NCBI GenBank assembly: GCA_963765375.1
Contig: CAVXVZ010000007.1
Coordinates: 62,001 to 126,000, forward strand
Length of the DNA stretch: 64,000 nucleotides
Direction: 5' to 3'
Origin: Roseiarcus sp963765375
GTDB lineage: Bacteria; Pseudomonadota; Alphaproteobacteria; Rhizobiales; Beijerinckiaceae
A model generated the notes under the pieces. The model did not search any database and was not told the DNA's origin. It saw only the letters and a program-made list of their open reading frames with translations. Made by a program: the position numbers and the translations under genes. Of the stretch, positions 7,482-16,421 are shown piece by piece. The number at the start of each line of letters is the position of its first letter. Positions within the stretch are counted from its first letter, which is position 1.

Positions 7482-8405
7482 TCATCCGATCTCCCGGAGC
7501 CGATGCGTCTGGCGCGCGATGAGGCTCTCGACCTCGGCGATGTCGGCTGGCGAAAGGGTCGCGCCGGGCTTCCGCAGCGTGGGCGAAGCGATCGCGCCAC
7601 GCTTCGCGAGGATATGCTTGCGCACCGCAAGCCCAATTCCCGGTTGTTGTTCGTAGCGCGCGAGCGGAAGATAGGCGTCGAACAGGTCTCGCGCCCGGTC
7701 GAGATCGCCCGCGCCGAACGCCTTCACTACCCCAACCATCATCTCAGGATACGCGAATCCGGTCATCGCGCCGTCCGCCCCGCGGTGAAGCTCCTCGGGC
7801 AGGAACAGGCCGCCGTTGCCGGTCAGGATCGAAATACGGCGCGCGCCCCGGTCGCTCGCCGCGCGCAAGGCCGCGATCTTGGCGAGGCCGGGCCAATCCT
7901 CGTGCTTGAGCATAACGCAGGTGGGCTGCGCCTCGACGATGCGGAGAATCACTTTGGGCGCGATCTGCACTTGCGTCGCGAGCGGATAATCCTGCAGTGC
8001 GAACGGGGTCGCGCCCAGCGTCTCGGCGACGCTGTCGAAATAACCGAAGATCTGGTCGTCGGTGCGCAAGTGGCTGGGCGGCGCGACCATGACGCCCGCG
8101 GCGCCGGCGTCCATCGCGACCGCCGCGAGCGTCCTGATCGACGCCAGTCCCGGCGCCGAGACGCCGACGATGATCGGCGCGCCGCGTGCGCGGGCGATCG
8201 CGCGGCCGATGCAGGCGCGCGATTCCTCCTCGGTCAATTTTGGCGCTTCGCCCATGACGCCGAGAATGGTGAGGCCATTCGCGCCGCGCTCGAGATAGAA
8301 ATCGACCATCCGATCGACGCTCTCGAGGTCGAGCGCGCCATTGTCGGAGAAGGGCGTAGCGGCGATGATGAAGACGCCCTTCGCGCTTTCGTCAAGTAAA
8401 CCCAT
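7482..8405 (-). CDS. Dihydrodipicolinate synthase family (DapA/NAL-like) lyase or aldolase
   Basis: 307 residues, a complete (beta/alpha)8 barrel. Landmarks are ILGVMGEAPKLTEEE (the GxxGE site near residue 48), the Tyr in FALQDYPLATQ (about 140) and the Schiff-base Lys in VMLKHEDWPG (about 166). The catalytic Tyr/Lys pair is present. The sequence differs from housekeeping DapA, so it is more likely a catabolic 2-keto-acid aldolase or dehydratase. It is the last minus-strand gene after the ferredoxin/CoA-transferase module but is separated from it by a 340-base stretch with its own promoter-bearing element. Confidence 0.85.
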   Translation of the reverse strand: MGLLDESAKGVFIIAATPFSDNGALDLESVDRMVDFYLERGANGLTILGVMGEAPKLTEEESRACIGRAIARARGAPIIVGVSAPGLASIRTLAAVAMDAGAAGVMVAPPSHLRTDDQIFGYFDSVAETLGATPFALQDYPLATQVQIAPKVILRIVEAQPTCVMLKHEDWPGLAKIAALRAASDRGARRISILTGNGGLFLPEELHRGADGAMTGFAYPEMMVGVVKAFGAGDLDRARDLFDAYLPLARYEQQPGIGLAVRKHILAKRGAIASPTLRKPGATLSPADIAEVESLIARQTHRLREIG

Positions 8406-8470
8406 CAGCGAACCCCTTCAGGCGCGGCGGCTTCCTCCGGACCGGCGCGAGTGCGCGCGCTCGCGCCCGG

Positions 8471-8691
8471 CTGCAAAATAGCCGCAAGCAAGCAAAAGCT
8501 GGTGTAAGCACGCGAAAATGAAATTGCTTTCGTTTGCTTTTTTTTGCTTTTCGGAATCGGGGCTTTTCAAAGGGTTACGCCGGAAAAAATAAGAAAAATT
8601 CTCCCCCTCCTGCTCCGCAGCCAATCGCCGCGCGAGCCGGCTCCAAACCGGTCCGATGCGGCGGCGAATAGGAAACGTATAGCACGGATTT
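8471..8691 (-). repeat. Extragenic repeat element, copy B
   Basis: Diverged inverted partner of 4296-4506. Read on the minus strand it begins AAATCCGTGCTATAC, has a ~90-base variable section, and then the shared block with GAATTTTTCTTATTTTT, AAAAGCAAAAAAAAGCAA, AGCAATTTTCATTTT and TTGCTTGCGGCTATTTT. Runs of AAGCAAAA and their complements (GCTTTTGCTTGC) allow a long imperfect stem in RNA. Unlike copy A it sits directly upstream of a same-strand gene (the DapA-like gene, start 8405), so here it could act as promoter plus leader. Confidence 0.6.
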
Positions 8692-8704
8692 CTGATTTTG
8701 GCAA
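8676..8704 (-). promoter_or_regulatory. Sigma-70-type promoter in repeat copy B
   Basis: On the minus strand TTGCCA (8704-8699) and CTATAC (8682-8677) are 16 bases apart. The -10 box and the 9 bases before it are identical in copy A. Transcription would run toward the DapA-like gene with a leader of roughly 265 bases. Confidence 0.5.
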
Positions 8705-8748
8705 ATTCTTGCGCCTCTTTTTCGCTGGCCCAGGTTTTTTCCGCCGCC

Positions 8749-9077
8749 TCAGCGCCGCCGCTCGCGCATCGCGACCAGCGGATGGTCGAGCGCGCTGACA
8801 TGGGCCGGACTGGCGCCGCCGGGCGAGCCCCAGCCGGTGACCGCGGAACCGAAGAACTCGGCGTTGGCGCGCTCGAAGCCGCGCTCGCGTTCGGGCAGAT
8901 CGTCGCCCGCGGAAATGGCGTCGACCGGACAGACGGACAGGCAGAGCCCGCAGTCGATGCACTCGCGAGGCTGGATATACATCATCCGGCCGCCCTCGTA
9001 GATGCACTCGACCGGACACGCCTCCTGCAGGCGCCGTCCTTGACGTCGATGCAGGCCGAGGCGATCACGTAAGCCAT
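8749..9077 (-). pseudogene. 7Fe-type ferredoxin, interrupted by a 1-base deletion
   Basis: Translation from the ATG at 9077 gives MAYVIASACIDVKDGAC, the correct start of a two-cluster ferredoxin. The frame is then lost at 9025-9030, where TGCAGGAGG stands in place of TGC-CAG-GAGG. Restoring one C continues directly into EACPVECIYEGGRMMYIQP and ECIDCGLCLSVCPVDAI, supplying the remaining cluster cysteines. The C-terminal ~50 residues (GFERANAEFFGSAVTGWGSP) are a family-typical tail. It would carry electrons for the flavoprotein encoded four genes upstream. No GANTC site is involved. It may be a sequencing error or a recent lesion. Confidence 0.8.
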
Positions 9078-9095
9078 TGTCAAAGGACCGCGGCT

Positions 9096-9866
9096 TTAGC
9101 GCCCGCGCCATCGCGGCGCGCGCTTCTCCCGGAAGGCGCTGACGCCCTCATCCTGATCGGACGATCGCAGCGCCTCGATCAGCGCCGGCAGGCGGAGCAT
9201 CTGCGCCTCTCGCGCCGTGACGCGCTCGCCGGCCCGCACCATCTGCTTGATCGCCCGCACCGCAAGCGGCGCGCAGGCAAGGATATCGTCGACCCATCGG
9301 GCGACCGCGTCGTCGAGCGCTTCCGGCGCGGCGACCTCGTTGACGAGGCCAAACCGCAAAGCCTCGTCAGCGCCGATGCGCCGGCCGGTGAGCAGCATGC
9401 CCATCGCCTGGACATGGGGAATGCGGCGCGCGAGAAGCGCAATGCCGCCGTCGAGCGCGAGGCGGCCGACGCGCGGCTCCGGCAGGCCGAAGGTCGCGTC
9501 GGCCGAGGCGACGACGATGTCGCAGCCGAGCATCATCTCCATGCCCCCGCCCAGCGCATAGCCGTTGACGCGCGCGATCACGGGCACATCGAGGGTGTCG
9601 CGCAGCGCGAGGCCGCCGAACCCGCCGGGACGGGCTTGAGCCCAATAGTCGAGGCCGCTTAAGCCCGAGCCGCCCTTCATGTCCGCGCCGGCGCAGAACG
9701 CGCGCGCGCCGGCGCCGGTCAGAATGGCGACACGGATGTCGCGATCCTTCTCGATCGTCTCCCAGATCTGGATGAGCTCGGTCTCGGTCGCAGAATCGAC
9801 GGCGTTATGCCGTTCCGGCCGGTCGATCGTCACCCGCGCGACATGGTCCTGAACCGAGAACAGCAC
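9096..9866 (-). CDS. Enoyl-CoA hydratase/isomerase (crotonase) family protein
   Basis: 256 residues from a GTG at 9866, two bases after the CoA-transferase stop (a TTG at 9872 would overlap that stop). Crotonase landmarks are the CoA/oxyanion segment RAFCAGADMKGG (about residue 65), GYALGGGMEMMLGCD (about 105) and LPEPRVGRLALDGG (about 135). One catalytic Glu is in the usual place of LPE. It probably hydrates or isomerises the CoA thioester made by the neighbouring CoA-transferase. The C-terminal RSSDQDEGVSAFREKRAPRW is the normal trimerisation end. Substrate unknown. Confidence 0.88.
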   Translation of the reverse strand: MLFSVQDHVARVTIDRPERHNAVDSATETELIQIWETIEKDRDIRVAILTGAGARAFCAGADMKGGSGLSGLDYWAQARPGGFGGLALRDTLDVPVIARVNGYALGGGMEMMLGCDIVVASADATFGLPEPRVGRLALDGGIALLARRIPHVQAMGMLLTGRRIGADEALRFGLVNEVAAPEALDDAVARWVDDILACAPLAVRAIKQMVRAGERVTAREAQMLRLPALIEALRSSDQDEGVSAFREKRAPRWRGR

Positions 9867-9868
9867 GT

Positions 9869-11059
9869 TCAAGCGACGATTCCCGTCCGCTTGAGGGCTG
9901 CGATGCGCTCGGCCGAATAACCGGCCTCGCTCAAGACTGCTTCGCCGTCGGCGCCGAGGGCGGGCGGCGCCCGGCGCAGCTGGAATGCGCCCTCGGTCAT
10001 GGCGAGCGGCGTGCCGATCAGCGGCAGAGCGCCGGCCTCGCCATCGAGCGTCACCACCGTTCCGTTCGCCTTGGTCTGGTCGTGGCCGAGCGCCTCGGCC
10101 AGCGTCAGCACCGGAGCGCACAGCAGATCCCGTTCGTCGAGCCGCGCGAGCCAGTATTCGGTGGTGTTCGAGGCGAAGCGTTCGCGGAACATCGCCTGCA
10201 ATTCCGCCTTGTGAGCCACCTGCCCGGCGAAGGTGGCGTAACGCTGGTCGGCGGAAAGATCGGGCAGTCCGAGCGCCGCGCATATGTCCTGCAACGGGTT
10301 GGTCTTGAATGCGCCGACCAGCACGATGGCGCCGTCGGTCGTCTCGAAGCCGCCGGTCAGCGGATAGGAGCCCCAGGAGAAGTGGCGGCCGCGCTGCAGC
10401 CACATCGCCGCTTCCTGCATCTGCATGGCGAGCATCGATTCGAACAGCGACACCGCGACCTCTTGTCCGCGGCCGGTCTTCTCGCGCTGCAGGAGCGCGA
10501 GCAGAATCGCCTGAACCAGATGCATGCCCGCCGTATAGTCGCAGAGCGAGGTCGCATAGACGGCAAGCGGCTCGTCGTCGTTGCATTTGCGGCGCATCAC
10601 TCCGGAAAGCGCCTGGGCCAGGATGTCCTGTCCGCCCTTGTAGGCGAGCGGCCCGCTTCGTCCGAAGCCGGAGCCGAAGGCGCAGATGATGCGCGGATTG
10701 ATCCTGGCGAGCTCGTCGTAGCCCATGCCCATGCGCTCCATCACGCCGGCGCGAAAATTGTTCACAACGATGTCGGCCCCACGAACGAGGTCGTAGATGA
10801 TCGCCTTGCCGTCCTCCTTGCGCAGATCAAGGGCGATCGACCGTTTGTTGCGGTTGAGGCTGCGGAAAACCGGGTTGTCGAGGCCGTCCGGATCATCGGG
10901 GATCGAGGAGCGCGAAAGATCGCCCGCCCCGGGGCGCTCGATCTTGATGACGTCGGCGCCGTAGTCGGCCAACACTTGGGTGGCGCTCGGTCCGAGCATC
11001 ACCTGGGTGAAGTCGATGACGCGCACGCCGGTGAGCGGCTGGGCGGCGGAAGCGTCCAT
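9869..11059 (-). CDS. CaiB/BaiF (class III) CoA-transferase
   Basis: 396 residues, full length. The N-terminal LTGVRVIDFTQVMLGPSATQ and ADYGADVIKIERPGAGDLSR are class III signatures, followed by SLNRNKRSIALDLRKEDG and the catalytic Asp region near KGGQDILAQALSGVM (Asp about residue 166 in the family position). These enzymes move CoA between carboxylic acids (formyl-CoA:oxalate, succinyl-CoA:benzylsuccinate and similar). Position between a flavoprotein and a crotonase suggests activation of an imported carboxylate for beta-oxidation-like steps. It follows the FAD gene by 11 bases. Confidence 0.9.
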   Translation of the reverse strand: MDASAAQPLTGVRVIDFTQVMLGPSATQVLADYGADVIKIERPGAGDLSRSSIPDDPDGLDNPVFRSLNRNKRSIALDLRKEDGKAIIYDLVRGADIVVNNFRAGVMERMGMGYDELARINPRIICAFGSGFGRSGPLAYKGGQDILAQALSGVMRRKCNDDEPLAVYATSLCDYTAGMHLVQAILLALLQREKTGRGQEVAVSLFESMLAMQMQEAAMWLQRGRHFSWGSYPLTGGFETTDGAIVLVGAFKTNPLQDICAALGLPDLSADQRYATFAGQVAHKAELQAMFRERFASNTTEYWLARLDERDLLCAPVLTLAEALGHDQTKANGTVVTLDGEAGALPLIGTPLAMTEGAFQLRRAPPALGADGEAVLSEAGYSAERIAALKRTGIVA

Positions 11060-11070
11060 GGCCCTCGTTC

Positions 11071-12422
11071 CTACTCGGCTGCGATGGTGATCTGCGCGTT
11101 CGCCGCCGGCCGGTCGCCCGGATCGGCGCCGCGCGCGCGCAGCCGCGCCTGCAGCCTGGCGACGTCGATCTTGTCGACCGCGACGTTCTCCTCCAGCGCC
11201 AGAGCGGCGGCGACGCCGGCCGCCTCACCCATCGCCATGCACGGCGGGATCTCGCGCGAACTGCGCTGCGCCGCCGACGTGACGGAATAGTGCCGGCCGG
11301 CCACTAGCAACTGCCCGACTTCTCGGGGCAGCAGCGCCCGATAGGGGGTGTAATAGTCGCGGCCGCGGGCGACGCTATCGACGAAGTGCCGGCGCCCATC
11401 ACGTCGTCCTTGGTCACCACATAGACGCCGTCCAGGAGCCGCGTTTGGCGCACCCCAATCTGCGGCGCGACATCGACCACGAACGCATCCTTAAAGCCCG
11501 GCAGCTTTTCGCGGACATAGGCGGTGAGCGCGGCGATGCGTTCGCGGCCCTGGAAATCGGCGCTCGTCAGATCCTCGACGTCGATTCCGTCGAGACCGGT
11601 CATGTGCGGGCAGTTGCACCACACGATTCCAGGCAGCGGCGTCTTGAGCCACCACTTGTCCCACGAGCCGCCGATGATCTTCTTGGCCTCGCGATCGATC
11701 GCGCGGAACGCGCCCGGCTCCTCGTATTCGAAACGTTCGGCCGCGTTGACGTCGACTCCGCCGAGCCGGAACACGGTCGTGACCATATAGGAGCCGTGGG
11801 TGAACGGCGCGCCGGCCGAGGCGGCGACATCGAGATCGCCGGTGGCGTCGACGACGATCTTGCCCATGATCGCCTGCCTGCCGCTCTTGGTCTCGCAGAC
11901 GACCCCGGCAATGCGGCCATCCTCGACGATCGCGCGCGAAAACCAGCTGTGCAGTCTCACGTCGACCTTCGCTTCGCTGACCATCGCATTGGACGCGCGC
12001 TTGAAGCCGTCGGGATCGAAGGCGGCGGCGTAGCAGATCGGCTGGGGCTTGACGTGCGAATGAAAGTCGAACACGCCCCAGCGCGACCATTTGCGCCACA
12101 GCGCCGGGTCGGAGCGACGCTCGGATTCGGGCGGAACGACGCAAAGCCCGATGCGCTCCATGCGCTCGACCATCTCGCTGCACAGGCCGCGAACCGAGAT
12201 CTCGGGGCCGTTGCACATGTCGTCGAGCACCAGGACCATCCCGCCCGAGGCGAGGCCGCCGAGATAGGGGTAGCGTTCGAGAAGGGTGACGGAGAGGCCG
12301 CTCCGCGCGCCGGCGACCGCCGCGGCGACGCCCGCCGGGCCGCCGCCGACGACGACAAGGTCGGCGCGCCGCACGATCGGGATCTGGCCCTCCGGCTCGG
12401 CGATCGTGTCGCGATTGGTCAT
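11071..12422 (-). pseudogene. FAD-dependent oxidoreductase (FAD_oxidored type), frameshifted
   Basis: The N-terminal 360 residues start at the ATG at 12422 (GAAGGAG 10 bases upstream) and contain the dinucleotide fold VVVGGGPAGVAAAVAGARSG, the second glycine motif region VVDATGDLDVAAS and QIGVRQTRLLDGVY. Near 11384-11390 the frame breaks after DDVMGAGT. Restoring one base gives FVDSVARGRDYYTPYRALLP and joins the separate downstream frame with LLVAGRHYSVTSAAQRSSRE, the conserved FAD-closing segment with MAMGEAAG. Combined length is ~450 residues, normal for the family. The break is a 1-base loss (ACTTCG for ACxTTCG), not at a GANTC. Probably an assembly error or a young pseudogene. Confidence 0.8.
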
Positions 12423-12462
12423 GGGTTGCGCACTCCTTCAACAAGGGTAGTCAAAATTTCGC

Positions 12463-13312
12463 TCATTCGGTCTGTGCGACATTCCATTTGAGGAAATGGC
12501 TTTCGAGCCAGGAGATCACGCCGAAGAACGCCGCCGAAAAGGCGGAGCCGACGACGATGGTCGCGTAGAGCAGGGCTGAGTTCGAAATTGTAGGTCGCCT
12601 GAATGATGAGCGCGCCGATGCCGGTCGTCGCGCCGATCCATTCGCCCACGATCGCGCCGATGACCGAAGTCGCGGCGGCGATCTTGAGCGCGGCAAACAG
12701 GTAGGGCAGCGAACATTTGAGCCTGAGCTTGAAGAAGATTTCGCTCGGCGAGGCCGAAAGGATGCGCATCAGCTCCGTCTGTTGCGGGCTGACGGCGCGC
12801 AAGCCCCGCGTCATGTTGACCAGGGTCGGGAAGAAGCAGATGAGCGCGGCGATGGCGACCTTGGCGCTGAGCCCGTTGCCGAGCAGGAGCACCAGGATCG
12901 GCGCATAGGCCATCACCGGGATGGTGTGAACCATCACCGCGATCGGGAAGAACGCTTCCTCGGCCGTGCGCTGATAGACGAAGGCGGTGGCGATCACGAT
13001 CGCCGCCGTATTGCCGATGATGAATCCGGCAATCGCCTCGGTCGCGGTGGGAACAAGATTGGCGATCAGGAGCCCGAATTTGGCGTAGAGCGTCGCCGCG
13101 ACCGCGGTCGGCGCCGGGGCGATGAAGGGCCTGACGTGGAAGACGACGACGGCGAGTTCCCAGAGGACGAGCAGCAGGATCGCCGCTGCGGCGGGCAAGA
13201 GACGCCGCCGCCATGCCGCCGAGCGCGCGGCGGCGATGTATTCCGCCCGCGCCGCTTCGTCGCTGACGAAGGTATCGCCGGTCTCAGGCTGGGTCAGCGC
13301 CGGCGCGGTCAT
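12463..13312 (-). pseudogene. NitT/TauT-type ABC transporter permease, frameshifted at GAGTTC
   Basis: Starts at 13312, overlapping the ATPase stop by one base (TGATG). About six membrane helices are visible, with the binding-protein-dependent transport loop around GAIVGEWIGATTGIGALIIQ (EAA-like). The frame is lost after QATYNF at 12578-12583, where the plus strand reads GAGTTC. Removing one T (GAGTC) restores DSALLYATIVVGSAFSAAFF and the normal end KWNVAQTE at 12463. About 282 residues result, the usual length. One of five breaks of this exact type in the window. Confidence 0.85.
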
Positions 13313-14124
13313 CAGCACGTCTCCAGCACGCGGCGCAGATGCGCCGTGAGCTCGACGAACTCGGGCGTCTCGCGCTCTTCGACGCCGCGCGGCGTGGGCA
13401 GCGGTACGTCGACGATTTCGCGCACCCGGCCCGGACGGGCGGCCATCAGCATGACCTGCTGCCCCAGGAAGGCCGCCTCGTAGATCGAATGGGTCACGAA
13501 CAGGATCGTCGCGCCGGTGTTCTCCCACACCCGCAGCAATTCGACGTTGAGCCGGTCGCGGGTGATCTCGTCCAGCGCGCCGAAAGGCTCGTCCATAAGA
13601 AGCAGCTTCGGGTCGTTGACGAGCGCGCGGGCGATCGCCACGCGCTGGCGCATGCCGCCGGATAACTCGTGCGGATAGGCCTTCTCGCGGCCGGAGAGGC
13701 CGACCAGCGCCAAGAGCTCGCGCGGACTGCGGACGCCGCGACGCTTCGCGCCGCCGCCGACCTCAAGCGGCAATTCGACGTTTTCCAGCGCAGTCCGCCA
13801 GGCGAGCAGCGAAGCGTCCTGGAACACGAAGCCGATATTGCGCGCCTCCCGCGCCGACGCCGCCGATGCGCCCATGACCTCGACCTCGCCGGACGTGGCC
13901 GGGATCAGATCCGAGGCCACGCGCAGCAGCGTCGACTTCCCGCAGCCGGAAGGGCCAAGAAGGGTCAGGAAGCCCCCGCGCGCCACCGTCATGCTGACGC
14001 GGTCCAGCGCCGTGACCGCTCCGCGCTCGGTCGTGAAGCGAACCGTCACCTCGCGCAATCGCACGGCGGGGCTTTCGCTTGCCTCGGGCGCGTCCGGCGT
14101 GCGCTTCAGCGCGGCCTGGGACAA
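13312..14124 (-). CDS. NitT/TauT-type ABC transporter ATP-binding protein
   Basis: 270 residues from a TTG start with GAGGAG 8 bases upstream, 12 bases after the binding-protein gene. Walker A is LLGPSGCGKSTLLRVAS (about residue 55), Q-loop FVFQDASLLAW, signature ELSGGMRQRVAIARAL, Walker B LLLMDEPFGALDEI, and switch His in FVTHSIYEAAFLGQQV. This is the SsuB/TauB subgroup that energises uptake of small oxyanions, sulfonates and pyrimidine precursors. All catalytic residues are intact. Confidence 0.93.
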   Translation of the reverse strand: MSQAALKRTPDAPEASESPAVRLREVTVRFTTERGAVTALDRVSMTVARGGFLTLLGPSGCGKSTLLRVASDLIPATSGEVEVMGASAASAREARNIGFVFQDASLLAWRTALENVELPLEVGGGAKRRGVRSPRELLALVGLSGREKAYPHELSGGMRQRVAIARALVNDPKLLLMDEPFGALDEITRDRLNVELLRVWENTGATILFVTHSIYEAAFLGQQVMLMAARPGRVREIVDVPLPTPRGVEERETPEFVELTAHLRRVLETC

Positions 14125-14136
14125 CGGTTCGTCTCC

Positions 14137-15174
14137 TCAGCCGGTCTTCGGCCGGTCGTTTTCCGTCATGTCGAGGATTTTCGTCGTCATGACCTGCTCG
14201 AGCTTCGGCTTGCCGGCCGGGAATTGCTTGAGCTCGTCATATTGATCGATCTGCGCCTCCCAGACCCCGGGATCGAAGCTGCCCCAGCCATGGTCCTTGG
14301 TGCGGGCGGTGAATTCGACGCCGAACATGATCGGCGCAGCGACGAGCTCGTCGGCGCGCACGAGATTGGGATATTCCTGCACCAGAAGGTCGACCGCCTT
14401 CTCGGGATTGGCTTTGGCGTAGGCCCAGCCGCGACCCGCAGCGCGCAAGAAACCGGCGAGCAGGTCGGCCTTTTGCGTCAGCGTGTCGGTCGTCGCGTAG
14501 TAGGGCAGCGCGTAGAGGCGAACGCCGCAGTCCCACAGGCGCAAGGCGATATAGTCCGCGCCGAGAACCTTGAGCGCAGTCGTGTTGGTGATCCAGCCGG
14601 TGACGGCGTCGACCTGGCCGGTCATGAGCGGCGTCATGTCCGAGCCGATGATCACCTTCTGCACCTGGTCTTCGGCGATGCCGTTCTTGCGCAGGAGCGC
14701 CGTAAGCAGGATCTGTCCGGTCGCTTGAACGCCGATCTTGCGCCCGATCATGTCCTTCGGCGTCCGGATCGGCGCGCGGGGCAGCGAGAAGAACGCATAA
14801 GGATGCTCTTGCGCGCCGACGGCAAAGCAGGTCACCGGAATGCCCTGCGAGGCGGCAAGCATCAGCGATGGGCTCGACGATACCTGGCCGACCTCGTAAC
14901 GGCCAGAGGCGACGATGGCCACGCCGTCAATGTTCGGGCCGCCGGCCTCGATGGCGAAATTGATCTTCTCCTGCTCGAAATAGCCCAGCCGCTTGGCGAC
15001 CACCTCGCCGAGCTGGTTGCCGCCGGTGATCCAGCCGAGCTGCATGTTGACCGGCTGGAGCCCCGACTGGGCGAGGCCGCGCGAAGTGATCGCCGCGGGC
15101 GCCGCTGCGGCGGCGATCGATGCGGCGGCGGCCTTGAGCAGCTTTCGCCGCGTCGAAAGAAATCTCTTCGCCAT
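14137..15174 (-). CDS. ABC transporter substrate-binding protein (NMT1/THI5-like, Tat-exported)
   Basis: 345 residues. The N-terminus STRRKLLKAAAASIAAAAAP is a twin-arginine signal ending near ITSRGLAQ. The mature part is an NMT1/SsuA-like periplasmic binding protein: MQLGWITGGNQLGEVVAKRL, then IEAGGPNIDGVAIVASGRYE and DMIGRKIGVQATGQILLTAL. The family binds aliphatic sulfonates, nitrate, riboflavin or thiamine-pyrimidine precursors; the ligand here is not predictable. First gene of the minus-strand operon, divergent from the LysR gene. Confidence 0.9.
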   Translation of the reverse strand: MAKRFLSTRRKLLKAAAASIAAAAAPAAITSRGLAQSGLQPVNMQLGWITGGNQLGEVVAKRLGYFEQEKINFAIEAGGPNIDGVAIVASGRYEVGQVSSSPSLMLAASQGIPVTCFAVGAQEHPYAFFSLPRAPIRTPKDMIGRKIGVQATGQILLTALLRKNGIAEDQVQKVIIGSDMTPLMTGQVDAVTGWITNTTALKVLGADYIALRLWDCGVRLYALPYYATTDTLTQKADLLAGFLRAAGRGWAYAKANPEKAVDLLVQEYPNLVRADELVAAPIMFGVEFTARTKDHGWGSFDPGVWEAQIDQYDELKQFPAGKPKLEQVMTTKILDMTENDRPKTG

Positions 15175-15334
15175 CGAATGAACTCCGTTCGCCGCCGCCG
15201 CGGCCGCAAGGGCACAACCTGCGTCACCTGGCGCTCGCCTTTGACCCTATTGAATAGTGGAAGTCGGGCGCTGTTGGGAAGCGCAAAGATTCGTGATAGG
15301 CGCTGCCTTTTCGGCATCACGAGTCGCCGCCTCC
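15175..15334. promoter_or_regulatory. Divergent promoter region with palindrome, candidate LysR operator
   Basis: 160 bases separate the ABC binding-protein gene (minus) from the LysR gene (plus). A perfect palindrome CTATT-G-AATAG lies at 15247-15257, preceded by TTTGACC. LysR-type regulators commonly bind such AT-rich dyads in the divergent promoter they control. Linking this site to the adjacent regulator is inference. Confidence 0.5.
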
Positions 15335-16264
15335 ATGCACGCGGTCATTTTGCGCTATCTCGATCAGGTCGCCCGTGTCGGATCGATCCGCCGCGCCGCC
15401 GAAAAGCTCAACGTCGCCTCCTCCGCGGTCAATCGCCAGATCCTGAAGCTCGAGGCGGAAATTGGCGTTTCCATCTTCGAGCGACGCGGCAACGGGGTGC
15501 GGCTGACGCCGGCCGGCGAGCAATTGCTGCGCCATACCCGCAACACGCTCGCCGAATGGCGGCGCACGCGCCTGGAGATCGCCGCGATATCCGGCGATAT
15601 CCAAGGCGAGGTCCGGATAACCGCCATTCCCTCGTTGCTCGTCAGCGTCGTTCCGCGAGCGATCAAGGCGATCGCCGAGCGGCACCCCAACATCTCCTTT
15701 CGCATCATCGACGCCGATCCCGCCGAGCACGTCGAGGAAATGCGCGCCGCCCGACCGGACATCGCCCTCATCTTCATCGACAAGCGGCACCGGCAATATG
15801 ACATCGCCGCCCGGCTGCGCACGGCGCTGGGGGCGATCATGCGCGCCGATCATCCGCTCGCCGCCGCGAGGCGAGTCACCATGTCGGAATGCGCCGCCTA
15901 TCCCGTCGTCATGCTCGCCGACGCATGGCTGCTCGACGCGGCTTCGGAGAACGAATTCGTCCGCAGCGGCGCACGGTTCAACGCCCGCATCACTTCAAAT
16001 TCCCTCAGCGTGATGAAGGAGACGATGAAGGCCGGGCTCGGGGTCGGGTTCTTCACGCCGACCGGCTTTGTCGACGAAATCGAGAGCGGCGAACTCGTGC
16101 ATGTTCCCTTGGCCGAGCCCGGCCTCGCCGCAAGCGAGATCGGTCTCTTCGTCCACCGCGCCCGCTCTTCAGCGTCTCACATCAGCATCGTCGCCGACCA
16201 ACTGAGGCGCGAATTCAAGGCTGTCGAAGAGGAGATTCTGGCGATGCCCCGCCGTCCGGCGTGA
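15335..16264 (+). CDS. LysR-type transcriptional regulator
   Basis: 309 residues from the ATG at 15335; a longer in-frame upstream extension adds 26 residues with no LysR similarity. The winged helix-turn-helix fills residues 1-60 (YLDQVARVGSIRRAAEKLNV, then VNRQILKLEAEIGVSIFERR). The effector domain covers about 90-295 and includes GEVRITAIPSLLVSVVP and KAGLGVGFFTPTGFVDEIES. It is transcribed away from the ABC/CoA-transferase operon and most likely activates it in response to the imported acid or a CoA intermediate. Confidence 0.92.
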   Translation: MHAVILRYLDQVARVGSIRRAAEKLNVASSAVNRQILKLEAEIGVSIFERRGNGVRLTPAGEQLLRHTRNTLAEWRRTRLEIAAISGDIQGEVRITAIPSLLVSVVPRAIKAIAERHPNISFRIIDADPAEHVEEMRAARPDIALIFIDKRHRQYDIAARLRTALGAIMRADHPLAAARRVTMSECAAYPVVMLADAWLLDAASENEFVRSGARFNARITSNSLSVMKETMKAGLGVGFFTPTGFVDEIESGELVHVPLAEPGLAASEIGLFVHRARSSASHISIVADQLRREFKAVEEEILAMPRRPA

Positions 16265-16390
16265 TCGGGCGAGTTCGACCGGCAATCGCGCCCGATGAGG
16301 CGACGAAAGCGGCCGCCGCCCAGAGCGCGCCGCGAAAGAGTGGGTCCCGGTTTTTCGTGAAAAGCGCGCGAAATCAGAGAAATGGTGAGT

Positions 16391-16418
16391 CTTCGGCGAT
16401 TCGACCGAATCGCCGAAG
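16391..16418. terminator. Perfect 13-bp hairpin between convergent genes
   Basis: CTTCGGCGATTCG, AC, CGAATCGCCGAAG form a perfect inverted repeat with a 2-base centre, between the LysR gene (ends 16264) and the GH3 gene (ends 16422). There is no T-run, so it would act as a bidirectional stem rather than a classic terminator. The 70 bases to its left hold only AT-biased extragenic sequence (for example GGTTTTTCGTGAAAAGC); no gene is seen there. Confidence 0.55.
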
Positions 16419-16421
16419 GCT

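Noticed and set aside
13669..15801. 710-codon plus-strand open frame spanning the ABC operon and the LysR start
   Set aside because: Antisense to three clear genes and out of frame with LysR; composition typical of a shadow frame.
16330..16421. Small gene encoded across the 16.4 kb palindrome
   Set aside because: The translation consists of the palindrome and AT-biased repeat only and has no ribosome site.
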